DNA of 64,000 nucleotides, from NCBI GenBank assembly GCA_006738865.1, contig AP019701.1, positions 3,654,001 to 3,718,000 on the forward strand, given 5' to 3'. Both the position numbers and the translations under genes were made by a program. This stretch comes from Allostella sp. ATCC 35155 (lineage in GTDB: Bacteria; Pseudomonadota; Alphaproteobacteria; ATCC43930; Allostellaceae). Below, in pieces: positions 16,771-25,240 of the stretch (position 1 is the stretch's first letter; every line of letters begins with the position of its first letter). Below the pieces are notes generated by a model. That model was not told the DNA's origin. It did not search any database and worked only from the letters and a program-made list of their open reading frames with translations.

Positions 16771-18033
16771 TCACCCCTTCTCGAAGTCGATGCGCTCGGC
16801 GACCGGCAGGCCGAGGAGGAAGCGGCGCAGGCAGTCGAGCCCCATCTCGGTCGCGCCCAGCCGCACCCATTCCCGCCCGCCCAGCACCCGTGCCTCGCGC
16901 GTCTCGACGCGGTCGCCGGCGACGATCGCGATCCGGATGGTGCCGCCGAGATCGATGCGGTCGCTGCCCTCGTCGAGGGCGACCAGGACGGCGAGCGCGT
17001 GGCTGGCACCGCTGGCCGCCGCGATGCCCCGGGCGACCGCGACCGCGACCGCCGCATCGTCTTCCGGCAGGGCCGGCAGGCCGGCGGCCGCGGCGAGTTG
17101 ATCCGGATCGCGGCTGGCGACGGCGCGGCGCAGCACGCGCTCGGCCCCCGGCTGCGGCGCGAAGCGGGCGGCGATCTGGCCGCCGGTGAAGGTCTCGGCG
17201 ACGGTGAGCGTGCCGCCCGCAGCCACCAGGGCCGCCAGCACCTCGCCCTCCAGCGTCCGATCGTCCTCGGCGACGATGAAGTTGCCGAGCCGCTCGCGCA
17301 CGAAGGCGGTCACCGGCTCCAGCTTGCGCTGGACCTCGTCCATGTCGCGCCCGCGGACGGTGATCTTGGTCTCGAGCTGCGGATAGTGGGCGCGGAAGCC
17401 GAGCTTCACGCTGCCGTCGGGCGCCAGCTCCTCCAGGCCGGCCAGCATCGTGTCGGCGCGGGATTCGCCGATGCCGTAGGAGTGGAAGCGCTTGAGATGG
17501 ATCACCGCCTGCACGCCGCTCATCTTCAGGAGGCGCGGGATGATCTGGTCCTCCAGCATCCGGCGCAGCTCGCGCGGGACGCCGGGGGTGAAGAAGAAGC
17601 GCGCGCCCGCGATGTCGAGCGCGAAGCCGCAGGCGGTGCCGACCGGGTTGTCGAGGATCTCGGCCGTCGCCGGCAGCATCGCCTGCTTGCGGTTGTTGGG
17701 CGGCATGATGCGGCTGCGGCGCTGGAAGTACTCTTCCATGCGGGCCAGCCATTCCTCGCTCAGCACCAGCTCGACCCCTGCCGCCTTGGCTGCCATCTCC
17801 TGCGACAGGTCGTCGACGGTAGGCCCCAGGCCGCCATTGACGATGACGGCGTCGGCCCGGCCCGCGGCCAGGCGGAAGGCCGCCATCAGGCTGTCGCGAT
17901 CGTCGCCGACCGTCGTGCCCCAGATCACCTGGAGACCGAAATCCTCCAGCTTCTGGCTGATATAGCTGAAGTTGCTGTTGACGATCTTGCCGCTCAGGAC
18001 TTCGTCGCCGGTGCAGAGGATCTCGATGCGCAT
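16771..18033 (-). CDS. cinA: CinA-family protein with a degenerate nicotinamide-nucleotide amidase domain
   Basis: The 420-residue length is that of full CinA. The N-terminal MoCF/COG1058 domain is well kept: RIEILCTGDEVLSGKIVNSN at the start, VNGGLGPTVDDLSQE near residues 65-79, and FFFTPGVPRELRRML. That domain carries the ADP-ribose pyrophosphatase or molybdopterin-binding-like role. The C-terminal PncC domain (about 260-410) is divergent: the family AESCTGG reads AETFTGG at 279-285, so the conserved serine is Thr281, and the following glycine-rich GGVVAY-type strand is not recognisable. NMN deamidation is therefore doubtful. It ends 34 bases upstream of the LLM gene's coding start on the other side, with no obvious operon partner. 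Confidence 0.88.
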   Translation of the reverse strand: MRIEILCTGDEVLSGKIVNSNFSYISQKLEDFGLQVIWGTTVGDDRDSLMAAFRLAAGRADAVIVNGGLGPTVDDLSQEMAAKAAGVELVLSEEWLARMEEYFQRRSRIMPPNNRKQAMLPATAEILDNPVGTACGFALDIAGARFFFTPGVPRELRRMLEDQIIPRLLKMSGVQAVIHLKRFHSYGIGESRADTMLAGLEELAPDGSVKLGFRAHYPQLETKITVRGRDMDEVQRKLEPVTAFVRERLGNFIVAEDDRTLEGEVLAALVAAGGTLTVAETFTGGQIAARFAPQPGAERVLRRAVASRDPDQLAAAAGLPALPEDDAAVAVAVARGIAAASGASHALAVLVALDEGSDRIDLGGTIRIAIVAGDRVETREARVLGGREWVRLGATEMGLDCLRRFLLGLPVAERIDFEKG

Positions 18034-18067
18034 AGGGCCTCGGATTGGGATGGAGCGAAGGCAGGAT

Positions 18068-19084
18068 TCAGGCGGAGACGGGCAGCAGCTCGCGCGCCAG
18101 CAGCTCGTAGCTGCGATGGCGGGCGCGCTCGTCATGGGCCCAGGTGACGATGGCGATCTCGTCCAGCGCGAGACGGCGGGCGAGGTCGCGGATGCGCTCG
18201 CCGACCGCGGGGCCGGTCCCGACGAAGGCGTTCTGCCGCATCTCGGCGATCCGCGCCTGCTCCATCTCGGAATAGGTATGGGCGGCGGCCGCCTCCGGCG
18301 ATTCCAGCGCCAGGAAGATGCCGCGGTCGCGGAACAGCCGCCAGCGGGCGCGGGGGGTGAAATGGTACTGCGCCTCCTCCTCCGTGTCGGCCGCCAGCGC
18401 CCAGACGCAGATGCCGGCGCGCGGTGCCGGATGGCGCGGGCTCGGACGATAGCCGCTGCGATAGAGGTCGAGCGCCTGCTGGCCGCCCCGGCCGTCGGTG
18501 AAGAACCAGGCGAAGCTGTAGGGCAGCCCGAAATGGGCCGCGACCCGCGCCCCGAAGTCCGAGCTGCCGAGAATCCAGACCTCCGGCACCGTCTCGCCCT
18601 GGGGATAGGCCTGGACGGCGGCGAAGGGATGCCCCTCGGGCAGCGGCTCGCCCGCCAGCCAGCACTGGATGTCGCGCACGTCGCTCGGGAACTGGTCGGG
18701 CCGCTCGTTGGCGAGCGGGTTGAGGGCGAAGGCGGTGCGCCCGTCCGATCCCGGCGCCCGCCCGAGCCCGAGATCGATGCGGCCGGGCGCGATGGCGTCC
18801 AGAACGCGGAACTGCTCGGCCACCTTGTAGGCCGAATAGTGCGGCAGCATCACGCCGGCGCTGCCGACGCGGATGCGGTCGGTCGTGGCGGCGATGGCCG
18901 CGATGAGGATTTCCGGGGCCGAGCCGACGATGGTCGGGTGGTTGTGGTGCTCGGACACCCAGAAGCGATGATAGCCGAGCGCCTCGCAGTGGCGCGCGAG
19001 CGCGATCGTGTCGCGGATCGCCTGGCCCTGCGGGCGGCCGGCGGCCGCGATCGACTGATCGAGGATGGAGACGGTGAGAGGCAA
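18068..19084 (-). CDS. LLM-class flavin-dependent oxidoreductase (luciferase-like)
   Basis: 338-residue TIM-barrel protein of the bacterial luciferase-like monooxygenase family, MsnO8/YhbW-type subgroup. It opens LTVSILDQSIAAAGRPQGQAI, then ALGYHRFWVSEHHN and PEILIAAIAATTDRIRVGSAGVMLPHYSAYKVAEQFRVL, which is the classic flavin-binding face. IDLGLGRAPGSD follows. It would use reduced FMN or F420; the subgroup is FMN-type. Substrate unknown. It is 34 bases upstream of cinA on the same strand and may be cotranscribed with it. Downstream on the + side lies the decayed aldolase/glpD locus. Confidence 0.9.
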   Translation of the reverse strand: MPLTVSILDQSIAAAGRPQGQAIRDTIALARHCEALGYHRFWVSEHHNHPTIVGSAPEILIAAIAATTDRIRVGSAGVMLPHYSAYKVAEQFRVLDAIAPGRIDLGLGRAPGSDGRTAFALNPLANERPDQFPSDVRDIQCWLAGEPLPEGHPFAAVQAYPQGETVPEVWILGSSDFGARVAAHFGLPYSFAWFFTDGRGGQQALDLYRSGYRPSPRHPAPRAGICVWALAADTEEEAQYHFTPRARWRLFRDRGIFLALESPEAAAAHTYSEMEQARIAEMRQNAFVGTGPAVGERIRDLARRLALDEIAIVTWAHDERARHRSYELLARELLPVSA

Positions 19085-19231
19085 TGGAGGCTCCCGCTGG
19101 CGGGGATGATCGGGACGTGGCGCCGATCATACTCCGCCCGGCCGCGGATGCGACCTCGGTGCCGCGCCGGTCGCGGATGCGACCTCAATGCCGAGGACGG
19201 GCGCGGAAGCGGTCGCGCTTGGCCGTCACGC

Positions 19232-19330
19232 TCAGCCATCCTTCTCAGGCCGGACGACCGAGAGGCTTGCCGCGTCGCGCGCGATGCCGGCGCCGTCGAT
19301 CCCGCCGCCGACGACCGCCAGATCGACCGT
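19232..19330 (-). pseudogene. Remnant of a glycerol-3-phosphate dehydrogenase (GlpD-like) N-terminus
   Basis: Just downstream of the aldolase stop, the - strand reads VDLAVVGGGIDGAGIARDAA followed by SLSVVRPEKDG and a stop. This is the FAD-binding N-terminus of the GlpD family (normally DLxVIGGGINGAGIARDAAGRGLSVxLxE). About 32 residues remain of roughly 500; there is no start codon in a plausible place, the GRG before LSV is reduced to one residue, and nothing of the enzyme follows. It sits where the second gene of a polyol-phosphate operon would be expected. Confidence 0.75.
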
Positions 19331-19350
19331 TGCGGTCGTCGGCGGCGTCT

Positions 19351-20028
19351 TCAGGTCGGCTTGCGGTCCTGCAGGCCATAGGTCGCGAAACCACGCCGCG
19401 CATCGGCGATCTGCTCGGGCGACAGCAGCATCGGCCCGCCCGGGAGCAGCAGCGCGTGATAGTACTGCTTGGCGATCGTCTCCAGTTCGACCGCCAGCCA
19501 CATCGCCTTGTCGAGGTTCGCGCCCATCGCGATCATGCCGTGGTTGGCGAGCAGGCAGCCGTTGCGCCCCTCCAGCGCCTTCAGCGCGTTCGCCGACAGC
19601 TCGGGCGTGCCATAGGTGGCATAGTCGGCGCAGCGGATCTCGTCGCCGCCGAAGGCCGCGACCATGTAGTGGCAGGACGGAATCTCGCGCCGCGCGATGG
19701 CCAGCGCCGTGGCGAAGGTCGAATGGGTGTGGACGACCGCGCCGGCATCCGGCCGGGCCCGCAGGATGTCGCGGTGGAAGCGCCATTCGGTCGAGGGCTT
19801 GAGCGGCCCTTCCCAGTCGCCGCTGTCGTCGGCGATCACGATCGAGCAGATGAGGTCGGGCGTAAGCTGGTCATACGGAGTGGCGCTCGGCGTCACCAGC
19901 ATCCGGTCCCCCCAGCGCGCCGAGATGTTGCCCGAGGCACCCTGGTTGATGCCCGAGGCGTTCATCCACCGGCAATTGTCGATGATCCCCTGGCGCAGCG
20001 CGCGCTCTTCCTTGTCCAATCCGGTCAC
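19351..20028 (-). CDS. Class II aldolase/adducin family protein
   Basis: Zinc-dependent class II aldolase, about 225 residues. It carries RWMNASGINQGASGNISARW, LVTPSATPYDQL, the zinc site VHTHSTFATALA and the third-ligand region LANHGMIAMG. Members cleave or decarboxylate sugar phosphates (fuculose-1-P aldolase, ribulose-5-P epimerase, 3-oxo-tetronate-4-P decarboxylase); the exact reaction is not decidable here. The start is uncertain: GTG 20028 abuts a GAGGA sequence, whereas TTG 20019 has better spacing and fits family N-termini. A longer reading from 20235 lacks family support. Next to a SorC regulator and remnants of glpD and a phosphodiesterase, it looks like the surviving enzyme of a polyol-phosphate operon. 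Confidence 0.88.
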   Translation of the reverse strand: MTGLDKEERALRQGIIDNCRWMNASGINQGASGNISARWGDRMLVTPSATPYDQLTPDLICSIVIADDSGDWEGPLKPSTEWRFHRDILRARPDAGAVVHTHSTFATALAIARREIPSCHYMVAAFGGDEIRCADYATYGTPELSANALKALEGRNGCLLANHGMIAMGANLDKAMWLAVELETIAKQYYHALLLPGGPMLLSPEQIADARRGFATYGLQDRKPT

Positions 20029-20259
20029 TCCTCGGCAAAGTTGCAGGGCTGGCGCGCCCGCAATGTAGCACCGGGCCTTCTCGGCCGGCCGCGCGGCGGC
20101 ATAGACGGCCGAGCGCGGTGACGCGCCGGCGAGGGGCAGAGCAACGATGATTTCGGACAGGTTCCACGGCGACAGCGGCGGGGTCGGTGCCGTCCGACAC
20201 GAATCGGACAGCCTTGCTCGCAGCGATACCCGCATCGAACCGCACGGCGATCGGTTGCG

Positions 20260-21237
20260 TCATTCGTGGAGTCGGCGGCCCGGCCCGCGCGGCTGCTCGA
20301 CGCGCTGGACCAGGCTGCGGGCCGTGCGTTCGTCGGTGACGAGCCCCTTGAGCAAGCCGCTCGCCAGGATGGATGCGATGGCGTCGACCTTGCCGACGCC
20401 GCCGGCGATCGCGACCATCCGGCTGCGCCGCAGATCCTCCAGGTCGAGAGTCAGCGTGCGACGGCTGACCTCCGTCTCGACCGGCCGGCCGGCACGGTCG
20501 AAGAACCAGCCGAGCACCTCGCCGCAGCCGCCGTCGCGGCGGACCTGCTCCATCTCGGCGCGATCGAGCATGCCGGTGGCGATCAGCGATGCCTGCTTCT
20601 CGACGGCACCGAGCCCGACGAATAGCAGGCTGGCGCGCCGTGCCAGGTCGAAGACCTCCTTCACTCCGCGCTGGGCCATCAGCACCGCACGGTCCTCGAT
20701 CGTGTTGGCGACGAACGGCACCGGCAGGACGTAGGCCTCCGCTCCGGTGCGATCGGCCAGGCGGTAGATCACGTCGTGCGGATTGGCCGAATATCTGCGC
20801 GTCAGGCCACCGAGCAGCGAGACGAAGCGGGTGCGGCGCAGCGCCATGCGCAAGAGGTTGTCGGCGCATGCCGCCAGCGTACGGCCGTGGCCGACGCCGA
20901 TCAGCGTGTCCTCGTCGCGCTCGAGCACGCTCTTCAGGTACTGCGCGCCGGCGATCCCGAGCGCCTTGATCGGCAGCGGGTCGTCGTCGAGCGCGGGGAC
21001 GACGCGGCAGGAGTCGAGGCCATGCGCGGCCGCGAGCACGCCCTCCATCTGCGCGCACTCGGCGACCTCGCCATCGATGAAGACGCGGACCAGGCCGTCG
21101 CGCACGGCACGGGCGACGAGACGATGGGCCTTGAGCCGGGTGACGCCGAGACGCTCGGCCACCTCGGACTGGGTGAGGCCGCCGGCATAGTGCATCCAGG
21201 CCGCCCGCGTCGCGAGACCGATCTCGTCTTCCATCAT
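20260..21237 (-). CDS. SorC/DeoR-type sugar-binding transcriptional regulator
   Basis: About 325 residues. The N-terminal helix-turn-helix is GLTQSEVAERLGVTRLKAHRLV (about residues 20-41). It is followed by a sugar-phosphate-binding domain of the SorC family with IGVGHGRTLAACADNLL, SLLGGLTRRYSAN, VLPVPFVAN and, near the end, AIAGGVGKVDAIASILASGLLKGLVTDE, all landmarks of the effector pocket. Start at 21237 or 21234 behind a GAGGG box; a MQRRCEG extension to 21258 is possible. It lies upstream of the aldolase in the same direction, 231 bases away, and presumably controlled the now partly lost polyol-phosphate genes with a phosphorylated sugar as inducer. Confidence 0.9.
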   Translation of the reverse strand: MMEDEIGLATRAAWMHYAGGLTQSEVAERLGVTRLKAHRLVARAVRDGLVRVFIDGEVAECAQMEGVLAAAHGLDSCRVVPALDDDPLPIKALGIAGAQYLKSVLERDEDTLIGVGHGRTLAACADNLLRMALRRTRFVSLLGGLTRRYSANPHDVIYRLADRTGAEAYVLPVPFVANTIEDRAVLMAQRGVKEVFDLARRASLLFVGLGAVEKQASLIATGMLDRAEMEQVRRDGGCGEVLGWFFDRAGRPVETEVSRRTLTLDLEDLRRSRMVAIAGGVGKVDAIASILASGLLKGLVTDERTARSLVQRVEQPRGPGRRLHE

Positions 21238-21687
21238 ACCCTCGCACCGGCGTTGCATCCCGCGATTTCATTCGGGATGAGAAACGGCATCATCCTCGAC
21301 AATGACATCCGTCATCCGAGCGGAGTAGAGGGGCGCCAGGACGCTGGTGCGCACCACGGGTGTTTCACTGCCGGACTCGGTATTGGCTTCTTTGTCCTGT
21401 CACCTGACTGAAAACAAGCGTTCAGCAGCGTGATCTCGCTCGAGGCAGTCTTCGACGGGATCAGGGAGTGATGGACGACCCTTCCGAGAGGCTGGAGGAA
21501 ACGGTGCGCGAGGCGGCAGTCTCGCGCGAGGTGGGATTGGACGGCAATCCGGAACTCCCCTGGCGGATGGCGGCATTCTGGCTGATCTTGGCTTCCCTCT
21601 GCTGCCCGTCGAGGTGCGCATCGTGCCGACCTTCGAATCTGTAGCCAACGCCGCCCTGCCGTTGCCACGGCTGGTCGACGTGGGTGC

Positions 21688-22029
21688 ACGCTCTTCACCA
21701 GCTTCGCGCCCGAGGTGCTGGAGACGATCCGCACGATCGACCCGAAGGCCGGCCTCCTTGCCTCCGTCGACCGCCGCTCGGCCGAGATGATGGGCGGCGT
21801 CGGGCCGATGCTCGACCGCTTCCTTGCGCTCCAAGGCTGCCGGATCGCCGTCGAGCGCAACCTGATGACGGTCGCCCCCGACTGGTTCGTGCGCCGCATC
21901 GGCAGCGACCGGGTCGGCGTCCGGATGACCGACACGGTCGACGAGATCCATCACTGGATGGGCCAGCCGATCCGCCAGATCACCACCGACCGGCCGGACC
22001 TCGCGATCCTCGAACGCGACGGAGGCTGA
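21688..22029 (+). pseudogene. Degraded glycerophosphodiester phosphodiesterase (GDPD), C-terminal part
   Basis: The readable frame gives TLFTSFAPEVLETIRTIDP at its start and ends GQPIRQITTDRPDLAILERD. SFxPEVLxxxRxxxP and the terminal ITTDRPDLA are landmarks of the GDPD family (IITDRPDLA). The frame can be opened with a GTG at 21715 (104 residues), but the catalytic N-terminal half (HRG, PENT, ELD motifs) is absent. Upstream, 21430-21690 holds only out-of-frame fragments; VISLEAVFDGIRE at about 21450-21488 resembles the family PTLEAVFD segment and is cut by a stop. I read this as a frameshifted, truncated gene. A short functional protein cannot be excluded. Confidence 0.65.
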
Positions 22030-22034
22030 CGTCC

Positions 22035-23570
22035 ATGCGCCCGACCTCGTTCCGGATCTCCCGCCGTCGCCTGCTCGCCGGCGCGGCGCTTCTCGCGCCG
22101 CTCGCCGTGCTGCGCCACGGGCGGGCGCAGTCGGCCGACCCCTTCACCCTCGGCGTCGCATCCGGCTGCCCGCGCCCGGACCGGGTGGTGCTGTGGACCC
22201 GGCTCGCGCCGCAGCCGCTCGAAGGCGGCGGGATGCCCGACCAGTCCGTCCCCGTCGAGTGGGAGGTGGCGGCCGACGAGCGGTTCGAGCGCATCGTCCG
22301 GCGCGGCACCTTCGATGCCGTTCCTGCCCACGGCCACACCGTCCATGCCGAGCCGGCGGGGCTGGAGCCGGGCCGACCCTACTGGTACCGCTTCCGCGCC
22401 ATGGGGACCGAGAGCCCCGTCGGCCGCACCCGAACGGCCGCCGCCGCGGGCGCGCCCCTGGAACGGTTCCGCTTCGCCTTCGCCTCCTGCCAGATGTACG
22501 AGCACGGGTACTTCTCGGCCTACCGCCACATGGCGGCCGACGAGCTCGACCTCGTCGTCCATCTCGGCGACTACATCTACGAGATGTCCTGGGGCCGCCG
22601 GCATGTCCGCCGCCACAACGCCGCCATCCCGACCGAACTGTGGGAGTTCCGCGACCGCTGGGCGCTCTACAAGTCCGACCCCGACCTTCGCGCGGCCCAC
22701 GCGGCCGCCCCCTGGGTGGCGATCTGGGACGATCACGAGGTGGCCAACGACTATACCGGCGACCGCTCGCCGCGGATGGCCGATCCCGAGCAGTTCCTCC
22801 GCGTCCGCGCCGCCGCCTATCAGTGCTACTGGGAGCACATGCCGCTGCCGATGGCGGCCGCGCCGAGCGGCAGTGCCATGCGCATCTATGACCGCTATCG
22901 GTTCGGCGACATGCTCGACCTGACGCTGCTCGACGACCGGCAGTACCGCTCGCATCCGCCCTGCGGCGGCGGCCGCACGAGCACCACCGCCGACTGCTCC
23001 GAGCGCGGCGATGCCGCGCGCACCATGCTCGGCGCCGAGCAGGAGCGCTGGTTCGCCGAGCGCATGGCCGACGCGCAGGGGCGCTGGACCATCGTCGCGC
23101 AGCAGACCCTGATGGCCGAACTCGACCGCAAGGCCGGCGAGGGCAAGAGCTTCTGGATGGACGGCTGGGACGGCCATCCCGCCGCCCGCGAGCGGCTGCT
23201 CGGCGCCATCGCCGCCGGCCGCCCCGCCAATCCCGTCGTCATCAGCGGCGACGTCCATGCCTTCTGGGCGGCCGACCTCAAGCAGGACTTCGACGACCCG
23301 GCCTCGCCCACCCTCGCCAGCGAGATCGTCGGCACCTCGATCAGCTCGCAGGGGCCGAGCGAGAGCACGATCCGCACGGGCCTCGCCGAGAACCCGCACA
23401 TCCGCTACGCCCGCGGCGACAAGCGCGGCTATGTCCGGATGACGCTGGAGAAAGGCTCGGCCCGCGCCGACCTGTTCGCCGTCGACGACCCCTTCGAGGC
23501 CGATTCCGCAGTCAGCCCCCTCGCCGCCTTCGCGATCGAGGACGGCCGCCCCGGCGTGGTGCCGATCTAG
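22035..23570 (+). CDS. phoD: PhoD-like alkaline phosphatase, Tat-exported
   Basis: 511-residue metallophosphoesterase of the PhoD family. A twin-arginine signal, SRRRLLAGAALLAPLAVLRHGRAQ, occupies about residues 9-32. Then come the Ig-like PhoD N-domain (FTLGVASGCPRPDRVVLWTRL) and the metallophosphatase core: FAFASCQ, VVHLGDYIYE, WDDHEVANDY, and ISGDVHAFWAADL near residue 405. Periplasmic; hydrolyses phosphomonoesters or diesters, using Ca and Fe in characterised relatives. Its stop overlaps the stop of the opposite-strand membrane gene in a shared CTAG. A GDPD remnant precedes it by 5 bases, so it was probably once second in a phosphodiester-scavenging unit. Confidence 0.93.
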   Translation: MRPTSFRISRRRLLAGAALLAPLAVLRHGRAQSADPFTLGVASGCPRPDRVVLWTRLAPQPLEGGGMPDQSVPVEWEVAADERFERIVRRGTFDAVPAHGHTVHAEPAGLEPGRPYWYRFRAMGTESPVGRTRTAAAAGAPLERFRFAFASCQMYEHGYFSAYRHMAADELDLVVHLGDYIYEMSWGRRHVRRHNAAIPTELWEFRDRWALYKSDPDLRAAHAAAPWVAIWDDHEVANDYTGDRSPRMADPEQFLRVRAAAYQCYWEHMPLPMAAAPSGSAMRIYDRYRFGDMLDLTLLDDRQYRSHPPCGGGRTSTTADCSERGDAARTMLGAEQERWFAERMADAQGRWTIVAQQTLMAELDRKAGEGKSFWMDGWDGHPAARERLLGAIAAGRPANPVVISGDVHAFWAADLKQDFDDPASPTLASEIVGTSISSQGPSESTIRTGLAENPHIRYARGDKRGYVRMTLEKGSARADLFAVDDPFEADSAVSPLAAFAIEDGRPGVVPI

Positions 23571-25090
23571 GCGCCGCAGATCGCCCGTGCGCGCGCCGCG
23601 AGTGCGCCTGCAAGATCGATCATCGGTGCGCCGGGCGGCGGGGGGGCGCCGGGCGGCAGGACGACGAAGCGCGGCGCGGGCGCCTCGCCATGGACCTGGC
23701 GCCAGGCGTGGCGAAGCATGGCGTGGGCCGACCAGGGGCGCGCACTCGAGGGCAGGCCGAACTCGTCGAAGCGCTGCCAGGCGAGGCAGCCGGGAACCGA
23801 GAAGGCCGGCACCAGCACGACCGGCTCGGCCGTCTCACCCGGTCGCGGCGGCCGCAACGCCCGCAGCGAATCCACCAGGATCCGCCACTCCTCGCGCTGG
23901 ATGCGTACCAGCCCGCGTCCGGCGGCGTTCGCGCTGGCGGCAAAGCCGTAGGCGGCGACGAGCGCCAGCAGCAGCGGTGCCGATGCCGCCGCCATGCGCC
24001 GCGGCAGCAGTTCGACGAGCGCCAGGACGGCCGCGGCGGCGAGCACCGCCAGCGTCATTGCCATCGGCAGGCTCGAGCGGAACGCGGGCCAGCTCTCCGC
24101 CACGGCGAGGTTGGGCAGGAACGCCAGCACGACGAGGCCGGCCTGCGCCGCCATCGCCAGCACCGCGATCCCGACGTCGCGATGGCGCACCAGCGTGCCG
24201 AGCGCCACGACGGCGAGCACGGCCAGGCCGAAGCGCGGCACCGGCTGCAGGTTGAACAGGTTGATCGCCTGGCGCAGCGGCACGCCCAGAAACCAGATCA
24301 GCTTGTGCCAGGGGTCGAGCGCGAGGGCGGCACGCGCGGACAGGCCGCCCGGCACCGCCATCGGCAGCACCAGCACGAACAGGGCATAGGCCGCGACCAC
24401 CGCGACGAACACCGCGGCCGCGGGGGCCACCGCGACACGCAGCGTCGTCGCCGTCGCGGGCCGGCGGACCAGCCCGATCGCCACGCCCGCGACGAACGCC
24501 ATTGCCCCCGGCTGATAGATCGAGAGCGCGGCGGCCAGCAGGCAGGCCGCCGCCGCCGCGCGCCCCAGCGAAGGCCGCTCGTCCCTCCATGACGGCAGCG
24601 CCAATCCAGCCGCCGCGAGGCCGAGGGAGATCGCGACCAGCGGACCGACCAGGGTCGCCCAGGCGGCGGCCACGGCGAAGCCCGGCAGCGCCAGGACGAT
24701 CAGGCCCAGTGCCGCGGCAGCCGGCAGCGGCCAGGCGTGGCGGACCCCCAGGGCGAAGATCTGCGCCGCGATCAGCGCCTCCAGCGCGACGTTGACGAGG
24801 CGGAGGAGCCCGAGGTCGCAGACGTCGCGCAGCGGTGCGAGGACGATGTTGAGAAGGAGGCCGTAGAGCGGCCGGCCATCCTGGGCCAGCCAACCGAGAA
24901 ACGGCCAGTCGGGCAGCGGACGCGTCGCATCGAGGAGGACATAATCGTCGACGAAGCCGAAGCAGGCGCCCGACAGGGGCGGGCGGATCGCCAGCAGCAG
25001 AACCAGCACGGCCGCGAAGAACAGCGCCACCCCGGGGATGCGCGCGGGCTGCACCAGCGAGGGAGCGAACGACGACTGCACTGACGACAC
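23567..25090 (-). CDS. Polytopic membrane protein, GT-C glycosyltransferase-like
   Basis: About 507 residues with roughly eleven hydrophobic segments and a hydrophilic C-terminal periplasmic or cytoplasmic domain of about 110 residues. The first loop after helix 1 has FGFVDDYVLLDATRPLP and then WLAQDGRPLYGLLL. An acidic pair in the first loop followed by a GRPL segment is the layout seen in GtrII- or ArnT-like GT-C membrane glycosyltransferases, which use lipid-linked sugars. That assignment is by pattern only. The start is unsure: GTG 25090 was chosen because the sequence further upstream is low-complexity and runs toward the divergent sua5 gene. It overlaps phoD tail to tail by 3 bases. Confidence 0.75.
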   Translation of the reverse strand: MSSVQSSFAPSLVQPARIPGVALFFAAVLVLLLAIRPPLSGACFGFVDDYVLLDATRPLPDWPFLGWLAQDGRPLYGLLLNIVLAPLRDVCDLGLLRLVNVALEALIAAQIFALGVRHAWPLPAAAALGLIVLALPGFAVAAAWATLVGPLVAISLGLAAAGLALPSWRDERPSLGRAAAAACLLAAALSIYQPGAMAFVAGVAIGLVRRPATATTLRVAVAPAAAVFVAVVAAYALFVLVLPMAVPGGLSARAALALDPWHKLIWFLGVPLRQAINLFNLQPVPRFGLAVLAVVALGTLVRHRDVGIAVLAMAAQAGLVVLAFLPNLAVAESWPAFRSSLPMAMTLAVLAAAAVLALVELLPRRMAAASAPLLLALVAAYGFAASANAAGRGLVRIQREEWRILVDSLRALRPPRPGETAEPVVLVPAFSVPGCLAWQRFDEFGLPSSARPWSAHAMLRHAWRQVHGEAPAPRFVVLPPGAPPPPGAPMIDLAGALAARARAICGA

Positions 25091-25240
25091 ATCTGCCCCC
25101 GGGCGCGGACGAGCGACGGAAGGCGGCCGATCGTGGACCCGATCGCGGCTCGGCAGCCGTGCGGGGACGATTGCCAAAGGCCGCCGGATTCGGTCAACCG
25201 CACTTGCGAGGGCGCCGCGGAACGGCGACATGATGGCACC

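Noticed and set aside
19143-19193. Short direct repeat of GCGGATGCGACCTC between the LLM gene and the glpD relic
   Set aside because: Only two copies 30 bases apart in non-coding, probably decayed sequence. No target-site or array features, so not called a mobile or CRISPR element.
20029-20235. Possible N-terminal extension of the class II aldolase by 69 residues
   Set aside because: The added sequence has no similarity to the family and lacks a ribosome site. The conserved domain starts at about 20019-20028.
21397-21414. Pho-box-like CTGTCAC-CTGA-CTGAAAA upstream of the GDPD relic and phoD
   Set aside because: The first half matches well, but the second matches only four of seven and the spacer is not A/T-rich. 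It is also over 600 bases from phoD, so it is not listed as a site.
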